In this document: in pieces, positions 8,708 to 14,535 of the stretch | How the letters are laid out: each line of letters opens with the position of its first letter | Position numbering within the stretch: position 1 is the stretch's first letter | Source of the DNA: Flavobacteriaceae bacterium | GTDB taxonomy: Bacteria; Bacteroidota; Bacteroidia; Flavobacteriales; Flavobacteriaceae | Length of the DNA: 15,707 nt | Assembly (NCBI GenBank): GCA_018623655.1 | Contig: JAAZVG010000021.1 | Coordinates: forward strand, 1 to 15,707 | Direction of reading: 5' to 3' | Notes under the pieces: generated by a model | Told to the model about the DNA's origin: nothing | Databases searched by the model: none | What the model saw: only the letters and a program-made list of their open reading frames with translations | Position numbers and translations under genes: made by a program

Positions 8708-8726
8708 GACAACTAATGCCAAACTA

Positions 8727-9704
8727 ATGAATACTTCAATTTCAACAGCAAAAGACGAAAACGTTTGGGGAGGTGGTGATAAGGAGCCACTAAGAGCGAG
8801 TTATGGTAAATTGATGATGTGGTTTTTCATTGTCTCTGATGCCCTTACTTTCTCAGGTTTCCTTGTCGCCTATGGTTTTTCGAGATTTAAATTCATCGAG
8901 ACTTGGCCCATAGCGGATGAGGTTTTTACTCACGTTCCTTTTTTTCACGGTAACTATCCGATGTATTATGTCGCTTTCATGACATTCATTCTGATTATGT
9001 CTTCGGTTACTATGGTATTAGCTGTTGATGCAGGACATCATATGAATCGAAAGAAAGTAACGTTTTATATGCTGCTTACTATAATTGGAGGTGCAATTTT
9101 CGTTGGCTCACAAGCTTGGGAATGGGCAACTTTTATAAAGGGTGACTTCGGAGCTCTAGAAACCAAAGGAGGTCGTATTTTACAATTTGTAGATATTGAA
9201 ACAGGAGAGCGCGTTGCACTTAGAGATTTTGCGATTGAAAATCCGAATGAGACTGCCGTTTATCACGAGTCTTCGAAAGGGATTTGGTTCGCGCAAGGAG
9301 ATAAACCTTCCACCTATAGTTTAGATGAAGTTAAAGCAGGTTTCCTTGCTGACGAATCAGTTACGATTCGGACAGAGCAAATCATCGAAGGCGAAAAAAA
9401 CGTACTTTCAAGAGAAGATGCAGTTGCTAAGCTCGCAGATGCTGCTATCGTGGTTGAGGGGGCGAATTTGATCCGTAACGAATACGGAAGTCGGTTATTT
9501 GCAGATTTCTTTTTCTTTATTACAGGATTCCACGGTTTTCACGTTTTTTCAGGCGTTGCCATCAACATTATTATTTTCTTCAATGTTCTCATGGGTACTT
9601 ACGATAAACGAGGTCACTACGAGATGGTTGAAAAAGTAGGATTGTACTGGCACTTTGTAGACCTTGTTTGGGTATTTGTATTTACATTCTTTTATCTGGT
9701 ATAA
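8727..9704 (+). CDS. Cytochrome c oxidase subunit III (long form with soluble insert)
   Basis: Subunit III of a heme-copper (caa3-type) oxidase. From the chosen ATG it has 325 residues and about five membrane segments (28-51, 79-100, 112-132, 259-289 and 305-325). Family marks are the N-terminal KLMMWFFIVSDALTF (28-42), SQAWEWATFI (128-137), FFFITGFHGFHVFSG (262-276) and the last helix YWHFVDLVWVFVF (307-319). Between helices three and four is a hydrophilic insert of about 115 residues (141-255; roughly 9147-9491) that is absent from the compact form of the family. The upstream ATG at 8688 is less likely, because it would put the palindrome and the -7 box inside the gene and add a non-conserved leader with cysteine. 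The subunit IV-like gene follows after 2 nt. Confidence 0.92.
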   Translation: MNTSISTAKDENVWGGGDKEPLRASYGKLMMWFFIVSDALTFSGFLVAYGFSRFKFIETWPIADEVFTHVPFFHGNYPMYYVAFMTFILIMSSVTMVLAVDAGHHMNRKKVTFYMLLTIIGGAIFVGSQAWEWATFIKGDFGALETKGGRILQFVDIETGERVALRDFAIENPNETAVYHESSKGIWFAQGDKPSTYSLDEVKAGFLADESVTIRTEQIIEGEKNVLSREDAVAKLADAAIVVEGANLIRNEYGSRLFADFFFFITGFHGFHVFSGVAINIIIFFNVLMGTYDKRGHYEMVEKVGLYWHFVDLVWVFVFTFFYLV

Positions 9705-9706
9705 TT

Positions 9707-10090
9707 ATGGCACATGAGCACAAACTATCGATTTTTAGAGGTTTAGTAACCTTCAAGAGTAACCAGCAAAAGATTTGGGGTGTTCTTTTATTTCTTTCTA
9801 TTGTAACAGCTATTGAAGTTGGATTGGGTATTTCAAAACCTGAATTTTTAATGGATACTTCGTTCCCTGGAATGAAACCCCTTAACTGGATTTTTATCAT
9901 CCTTACCCTAGTAAAGGCCTACTATATTGCTTGGGACTTTATGCACTTGCGTGATGAAAAAGCCACACTAAGAAGAATAGTAGTGTGGACACCGGTCTTT
10001 CTTATTTCATATTTAATCACTTTACTTCTATTTGAAGCGACCTACGTTTATGAAATTTTTAATACGACATTCATGACCTGGGACTTCTAG
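9707..10090 (+). CDS. Cytochrome c oxidase subunit IV-like protein
   Basis: Small inner-membrane subunit of the prokaryotic cytochrome oxidase subunit IV family, found in caa3/bo3-type oxidases and thought to help assembly or stability. It has 127 residues and three membrane segments (about 22-42, 59-79 and 91-114). The WDFMHLRDEK segment (76-85) at the end of the second helix is the family's most recognisable feature. I chose the ATG at 9707, two nt after the subunit III stop. The TTG at 9668 lies inside subunit III and would add a stretch translated from a different frame of that gene. A strong terminator follows, so it is probably the last gene of the oxidase operon. Confidence 0.88.
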   Translation: MAHEHKLSIFRGLVTFKSNQQKIWGVLLFLSIVTAIEVGLGISKPEFLMDTSFPGMKPLNWIFIILTLVKAYYIAWDFMHLRDEKATLRRIVVWTPVFLISYLITLLLFEATYVYEIFNTTFMTWDF

Positions 10091-10113
10091 ATTTTATATA
10101 AAGAATATACTTG

Positions 10114-10146
10114 AGGCGATTACCGATTAGGTGATCGCCTTTTTTT
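10114..10146 (+). terminator. Intrinsic terminator after the oxidase operon
   Basis: AGGCGATTACC (10114-10124) pairs with GGTGATCGCCT (10130-10140) around the loop GATTA. This gives an 11-bp stem with one G-U pair, followed by six T (10141-10146). Confidence 0.93.
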
Positions 10147-10171
10147 ATTTTTGTATCTCAGTTTATCTGCT
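10146..10171 (+). promoter_or_regulatory. Candidate promoter of the assembly operon
   Basis: TATTTTTG at 10146-10153 fits the Bacteroidota -7 consensus TAnnTTTG. It starts in the terminator's T run and ends 18 nt before the next ATG. No TTG is found at the usual -33 distance, which is occupied by the terminator stem. The T-rich context makes a chance match possible. Confidence 0.4.
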
Positions 10172-10813
10172 ATGAAAAAACCACTGGTTCTAGGTATTCT
10201 ATTTATTTTGCCCTTGGTGATTTATCTTTTTTTCGCTTCGGGGGTCAATCGTTTTGGTCGCCTACCCGTCTTGACTGAGAGCTTTGCCTCAGAGTTGAGC
10301 TTAGAGTATACCCAAATAGAAGCTAAAGAAATATTTCACGACAAGATCACTGTACTTTCATTTTTAGGACAAGAGGTTGAGCTGATGAAAGGATATCTAT
10401 TTAATTTCAATCAGAAAATTTATAAACGCTTTTACGAATTCAATGATTTTCAAACTGTTTTAATTGCTTATCTGAATCAAAAAAGTGAGATCGACAAATT
10501 GTTAATTGATCTAGGCCAGATTACAGATACGACTCGCTACAAAGTAATTTATCTTGATGAAACCGATTCTACTAAATTGTTTGAAGCCTTAGAGACCAAA
10601 GATTCACTGACTTCAGGTAGTTCTCCACGGGTTTATATTATTGACAAGAATGGTTCGCTCAGGGGAAGAACAAAGGATGAAGACGAAGGGCTCTTGTACG
10701 GCTATGACATAAGATCTGTAGCGGTTCTTAACAACAAGATGGAGGATGATGTTAAGGTTTTACTTGCTGAGTATCGATTAGCTTTAAAAAAGAATTATGC
10801 CGACAGGAAGTAA
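10172..10813 (+). CDS. Cysteine-less thioredoxin-fold / Sco-like membrane-anchored protein
   Basis: Function unknown. The 213-residue protein has one N-terminal membrane anchor (about 5-24) and a domain that looks like a degenerate thioredoxin/Sco fold facing the periplasm. VLSFLGQEVE (61-70) sits where Sco proteins have a beta strand followed by the CxxxC site, and SPRVYIIDKNGSLRG (151-165) matches the later strand-turn-strand of Sco and TlpA proteins. There is no cysteine in the protein, and no histidine at the Sco metal-ligand position, so it should not bind copper as Sco1 does or catalyse thiol exchange. I chose ATG at 10172 because it opens a typical anchor; TTG at 10151 lies in the promoter-like box. 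It overlaps the Sco1 gene by 17 nt, implying a shared role in oxidase assembly. The fold assignment is by inspection only. Confidence 0.65.
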   Translation: MKKPLVLGILFILPLVIYLFFASGVNRFGRLPVLTESFASELSLEYTQIEAKEIFHDKITVLSFLGQEVELMKGYLFNFNQKIYKRFYEFNDFQTVLIAYLNQKSEIDKLLIDLGQITDTTRYKVIYLDETDSTKLFEALETKDSLTSGSSPRVYIIDKNGSLRGRTKDEDEGLLYGYDIRSVAVLNNKMEDDVKVLLAEYRLALKKNYADRK

Positions 10814-11561
10814 GTCAAATAAGAAGAACACCTATTTATGGGTGTCGATCATCGTACTTGTTTTTGGTATTGTTACGATTCCGAGTCTAATTTCTCGAAT
10901 AAAAAAGGGCAAAATCGTGGATACTAATCGTTTGACGCTAACATCAGAGGTAATGTATGGTTCGACTGAAAAGACGCTCGCATATCTTATGGGTCCAGAA
11001 GGGCCTAGACAAATACCTGATTTTAGCTTCACCGACCAAGAAGGTAATAATGTAACAGCCCATGATTTGAAAGGCAAGGTAGTTGTTTTAGACTTTTTCT
11101 TTACAACTTGCCCAACGATCTGTCCGATTATGTCGAATAATATGGCTGAATTGGCCGAAGAGTTTAAGGGTGATGATGTAGTCTTTGTATCGATAACGAT
11201 TAACCCATTTTATGACACCCCAGAACGACTGTTGGATTACCAGAACAAATATTTACCTAATACTGATCAATGGTTTCTTTTAACGGGTGAGCGCGATGCA
11301 ATTTATACTCTCGCTGAAAAAGGGTTTTTTATGATTGCTCAAGAAGATGAGGCTGCGCCAGGAGGGTTTGAACATTCAGGCTTGTTTGCGCTAATTGATT
11401 CAGAGGGTTATTTTAGATCTTCTAAGGACAATTTCGGAAACCCACTAATTTATTATCGGGGTACGATAACTCGCAAGTTGAAGGTAGATGCAGATGGAGA
11501 AACGGAGCAAATATCTCAACTAGCCGAAGACATTAGGATTTTATTAAATGATAAGAAGTAA
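10797..11561 (+). CDS. Sco1/SenC family copper chaperone
   Basis: Membrane-anchored, periplasm-facing copper chaperone and thiol reductant for assembly of the CuA centre of cytochrome oxidase subunit II. It has 254 residues, an N-terminal anchor (about 12-34) and a thioredoxin-like Sco domain (about 72-250). The copper-binding motif TCPTICP carries C105 and C109, and the third ligand is H193 in GFEHSG. DFFFTTCP and LIDSEGYFRS are family-typical. It starts with an ATG overlapping the end of the cysteine-less upstream gene by 17 nt, so the two are translationally coupled. The DUF420 gene follows directly. All ligands are intact, so it should be functional. Confidence 0.95.
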   Translation: MPTGSKSNKKNTYLWVSIIVLVFGIVTIPSLISRIKKGKIVDTNRLTLTSEVMYGSTEKTLAYLMGPEGPRQIPDFSFTDQEGNNVTAHDLKGKVVVLDFFFTTCPTICPIMSNNMAELAEEFKGDDVVFVSITINPFYDTPERLLDYQNKYLPNTDQWFLLTGERDAIYTLAEKGFFMIAQEDEAAPGGFEHSGLFALIDSEGYFRSSKDNFGNPLIYYRGTITRKLKVDADGETEQISQLAEDIRILLNDKK

Positions 11562-11562
11562 T

Positions 11563-12078
11563 ATGAAAGAGTCAGTAGCAAAAAAGTTAATTACGATCGT
11601 ATCTGTAGCTGTACCTGTGGTAGTTGCGATACTATTTGGGGTTCGATTACCGAATGTAGAACCTTTGAGTTTCTTACCGCCAATCTATGCCTCTATTAAT
11701 GGTTTGACAGCCCTCCTTTTAGTTGTAGCTCTCTGGGCGATTAAAGCAAAAAAGATCATTCTGCACCAGAATATAATGAAGACCTGTATTGCCTTGTCAC
11801 TTTCATTTCTTTTAATGTATGTGGCATACCATATGACTTCGGATTCTACTCCATATGGTGGAGAGGGAATGATCAGAACGCTTTATTTCATCCTTCTTAT
11901 TTCTCATATACTCCTTTCAATTGTTATTATACCGCTTGTATTACACACCTACCTTAGAGCCTACTTGAAGGATTTTCAAGCTCATAAAAGGTTGGCGCGA
12001 ATCACTTTTCCAATCTGGTTATATGTAGCAGTCACAGGTGTGGTGGTATACCTAATGATTTCACCTTATTATGTTTAA
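11563..12078 (+). CDS. DUF420 (CtaM/YozB-like) membrane protein
   Basis: Polytopic inner-membrane protein of the DUF420 family. Firmicute members (YozB/CtaM) are linked to maturation of heme-A-containing oxidases, so an oxidase-assembly role is likely here but inferred. It has 171 residues and about five membrane segments (8-26, 43-61, 73-92, 106-126 and 149-166). The conserved block PLSFLPPIYASINGLTALLL (34-53), the YVAYHMTSDST segment (86-96) and the C-terminal RITFPIWLYVAVTGVVVYL (146-164) match the Bacteroidota family closely. H68, H90 and H115 lie at helix ends or within helices and are candidates for heme or metal contact. I chose ATG at 11563, right after the Sco1 stop; an in-frame ATG at 11548 would overlap it by 14 nt. 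It overlaps the next gene by 8 nt. Confidence 0.9.
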   Translation: MKESVAKKLITIVSVAVPVVVAILFGVRLPNVEPLSFLPPIYASINGLTALLLVVALWAIKAKKIILHQNIMKTCIALSLSFLLMYVAYHMTSDSTPYGGEGMIRTLYFILLISHILLSIVIIPLVLHTYLRAYLKDFQAHKRLARITFPIWLYVAVTGVVVYLMISPYYV

Positions 12079-12301
12079 AAGAGCATATCCAATTTTTATC
12101 TTAGGAGTTCTCCTGTTTTTCTCTGTAGATGTAAACGCTCAATGTGCTATGTGTCGTGCTGTACTCGAATCTGGTGCTGATACTTCTACTGCAGAGGGGA
12201 TTAATAATGGTATTGTTTACCTAATGGCTATTCCTTACGTGCTTGTTGGTGTTGTTTTTTATGTGGTGTACAGAAAATTAAGAGCTGCGCAGAACCCTTA
12301 A
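12071..12301 (+). CDS. Small CxxC membrane protein, conserved at the end of the oxidase-assembly operon
   Basis: A 76-residue protein of unknown function. It has an N-terminal signal sequence (about 1-23, with a plausible type I cleavage after VNA), then immediately Q24-C25-A-M-C28, a CxxC pair exposed outside the cytoplasm, a short polar stretch (30-45), and one membrane helix (about 48-67) followed by basic residues (RKLR), giving an N-out, C-in topology. No lipobox is visible, so lipoprotein processing is unlikely. It overlaps the DUF420 gene by 8 nt and is the last gene of the operon. The context with Sco1 and DUF420 suggests a role in copper or disulfide handling during oxidase assembly, but that is inference. 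Confidence 0.75.
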   Translation: MFKRAYPIFILGVLLFFSVDVNAQCAMCRAVLESGADTSTAEGINNGIVYLMAIPYVLVGVVFYVVYRKLRAAQNP

Positions 12302-12610
12302 TTTCTGTCAATTATAAATCGCCTTTGTTATTTATAAATCGCTGCGAATAAAATTTCGCAAGTATCTGTGTATGAGATAGTTTGCTATTCGTTTTTAAAT
12401 TCAAATCATGGATCCCTCAATTGGACGTATTTATTGGATATCTAAAACCAAGTTCGAACGATTGTGGTCAAGGTTTTTTCTTGTCTTGTCAGAGAAAAAT
12501 TGATTGGTATTGGGGCTTAATTGAAATATTAACATAGCGATGAGCATAAATGCTGTAACAAAGTAGTTTCTTTGTCGTCTAAACGAATATAAACGTAGCT
12601 TCGGGTATTG
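12302..12610. other. Structured intergenic region before the ABC operon
   Basis: About 309 bases without a recognised gene. It holds a direct repeat, TTATAAATCGC (12312-12322 and 12332-12342, period 20), and a hairpin with 6-bp arms TGCGAA/TTCGCA (12343-12360) that has no T run and so is not a clear terminator. A 31-codon ATG ORF lies at 12408-12503. Close to the ABC gene are two inverted repeats, AGCAT-aa-ATGCT (12543-12554) and ACAAAG-tagttt-CTTTGT (12558-12575). The right arm of the last one carries a near-match to the -7 box (TTTCTTTG, 12567-12574), which would place a transcription start around 12580. No tRNA-like or known riboswitch pattern was recognised. Confidence 0.6.
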
Positions 12611-13312
12611 ATGATCGAAATTAAAGACTTACATAAGTCATATCAAATGGGCAGTAATTCACTGCATGTTTTAAAAGGAATTAACTTTTCGGTTGAGCCC
12701 GGTGAGTTAGTTGCGATAATGGGTTCTTCGGGATCTGGTAAATCGACATTGCTAAATATATTAGGAATGTTGGACGAGGCCAACTCTGGCACTTACACTT
12801 TAGATTCTGTACCCATAGTTGATTTAAATGAGACCAAGGCTGCGGAGTATCGAAATAAATTTCTTGGATTTATCTTTCAATCGTTTAATTTGATTAATTA
12901 TAAATCTGCGGTTGAAAACGTCGCATTGCCTTTATATTATCAAGGTAAATCTAGAAAAGACCGTAATGCAATTGCTCTCGAATATCTCGATCGAGTTGGT
13001 TTAAAACCATGGGCGAACCATTTACCTAGTGAGCTTTCCGGAGGTCAAAAACAGCGTGTTGCGATAGCCCGTGCCATGGCCGCAAATCCTAAAGTACTTC
13101 TAGCTGATGAGCCGACTGGAGCCTTAGATAGTAAGACTTCTTATGAGGTAATGGATCTCATTCAAAAGATTAATGACGAGGGTAATACCATTTTAGTAGT
13201 TACACACGAAGAAGATATCGCCCACATGTGTAAGCGAATTGTTTATTTGAAAGACGGTGTAATTGTAGAAGATAAAAAGGTAGATCAAGTACGCGCTTCC
13301 CAATATGTTTAG
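12611..13312 (+). CDS. MacB/LolD-type ABC transporter ATP-binding protein
   Basis: Cytoplasmic ATPase subunit that powers MacB/FtsX-type permeases, which work by mechanotransmission on lipoproteins, peptides or drugs and not as a classic transmembrane channel. It has 233 residues. Walker A is GSSGSGKST (38-46), the Q-loop glutamine is Q90 (FIFQSFNLI), the ABC signature is LSGGQ (142-146), Walker B is VLLADE (162-167), the D-loop is GALDSKT (170-176) and the switch histidine is H199 (VTHE). All catalytic elements are intact. The SFNLINYKSAVENVALPL segment is typical of the LolD/MacB branch. I chose ATG at 12611; TTG at 12608 would add one residue. It overlaps the first permease gene by 8 nt. 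Confidence 0.95.
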   Translation: MIEIKDLHKSYQMGSNSLHVLKGINFSVEPGELVAIMGSSGSGKSTLLNILGMLDEANSGTYTLDSVPIVDLNETKAAEYRNKFLGFIFQSFNLINYKSAVENVALPLYYQGKSRKDRNAIALEYLDRVGLKPWANHLPSELSGGQKQRVAIARAMAANPKVLLADEPTGALDSKTSYEVMDLIQKINDEGNTILVVTHEEDIAHMCKRIVYLKDGVIVEDKKVDQVRASQYV

Positions 13313-14534
13313 TAGAGATACCTGGAAAGAAATTTTCGATACCATTCGAAAAAATAAGCTTAGAACCTTTCTGACTGGTTTCACCATGGCTTTAGGAATT
13401 TTTATTGTGGTAATTCTTGTTGGATTTACTAACGGTTTACAAAATACTTTTGAAAAATTCTTCGGTGATGATGCAACCAACACTTTATTCATATTTCCGG
13501 GAAGAACTTCAATGCCTTATAAAGGTTACACCTCGAATCGTAGAATTCAGTTTGACAACTCAGATCTAGAAGACATTGAGGAAACTTTCGCCATGTTTAT
13601 CGATTATATTACACCTCGCATCACTCGCTCTAGTCTAGTAAATTATAAAGGTGAGTCTAACAATTACACCAATAGAGGGGTAGCCCCAGCGCATCAGTTT
13701 AGCGAAAAAACAATTATTATGAAGGGTCGTTTTCTTAATGAAAATGACATAAGTATTCGAGCGAAATATGCAGTTATTGGCCGATTAGTTGCTAAAGATC
13801 TTTTTAAGGATGAAGAACCTATCGGAAAGTTTATTATTATGGGAGACATTGCTTTCAAAGTGATTGGTGTTTTTCAGGATGACGGAGGTGATAACGAGGA
13901 ACGCCTTATTTATATACCATATACTACTAGGCAACTCATTGAAAAGGGTAATGATAAGATCGCAGAAATTGTTGTTGGATTTAATCCTAGTATTGGTTAT
14001 GCTGGTGCGATGGCTTTAGAAAAAAACATTACTAAGCTCCTTAAAGAGAAGAAATACATCGCAAGAGAAGATCGAAGTGGAATCTTCATTCGTAACATTG
14101 CTGATGAACTTAAACAGAATCAACAGTTTGCACAAGTTTTAGGTTTTATTGCCCTCTTCTTTGCAATAGGTACAATTGTTGCTGGTATTATTGGGGTGAG
14201 TAATATCATGATTTTTGTTGTTAAAGAGCGAACAAAAGAAATTGGAATACGAAAGGCTTTAGGTGCATCACCTAGAGTTGTGATTAGCACGATTCTTCTC
14301 GAGGCCACGACCATAACTATTTTATCAGGTTTTTCGGGAATGTTTGCTGGTGTAATCATTCTTCAAAACTTGGGGGGTAAACTAGAAGATTATTTTATTA
14401 CCAATCCTTATATCGACTTAGGTTTTGCCCTAGGAGCAACCTTAATCCTAATTATTTTCGGAAGTATCGCCGGATATATTCCTGCGAAGCGTGCCGCTCG
14501 AATCAAACCAATTGTAGCACTTAGAGACGAATAA
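13305..14534 (+). CDS. MacB-like ABC transporter permease 1
   Basis: Inner-membrane permease of the MacB/FtsX family, 409 residues. It has one N-terminal membrane helix (about 21-42), a periplasmic MacB-type core domain (about 43-275) and a C-terminal FtsX domain with three helices (about 278-306, 330-352 and 372-394). The signature KERTKEIGIRKALGASPRVV (307-326) after the second helix is diagnostic. Unlike E. coli MacB, the ATPase is a separate gene. The substrate cannot be told from sequence; export of a lipoprotein, peptide or hydrophobic compound is possible. It starts at an ATG overlapping the ATPase gene by 8 nt and is followed after one base by a second paralogous permease, so the complex may be a heterodimer. 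Confidence 0.93.
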   Translation: MFSRDTWKEIFDTIRKNKLRTFLTGFTMALGIFIVVILVGFTNGLQNTFEKFFGDDATNTLFIFPGRTSMPYKGYTSNRRIQFDNSDLEDIEETFAMFIDYITPRITRSSLVNYKGESNNYTNRGVAPAHQFSEKTIIMKGRFLNENDISIRAKYAVIGRLVAKDLFKDEEPIGKFIIMGDIAFKVIGVFQDDGGDNEERLIYIPYTTRQLIEKGNDKIAEIVVGFNPSIGYAGAMALEKNITKLLKEKKYIAREDRSGIFIRNIADELKQNQQFAQVLGFIALFFAIGTIVAGIIGVSNIMIFVVKERTKEIGIRKALGASPRVVISTILLEATTITILSGFSGMFAGVIILQNLGGKLEDYFITNPYIDLGFALGATLILIIFGSIAGYIPAKRAARIKPIVALRDE

Positions 14535-14535
14535 T

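Noticed and set aside
12377..12384. ATAGTTTG as a -7 promoter box before the 31-codon ORF
   Set aside because: Mismatches the two leading TA positions of TAnnTTTG; too weak to call.
13193..13492. Reverse-strand 99-codon ORF spanning the ABC ATPase/permease junction
   Set aside because: Lies opposite two well-supported overlapping genes and shows no recognisable domain.
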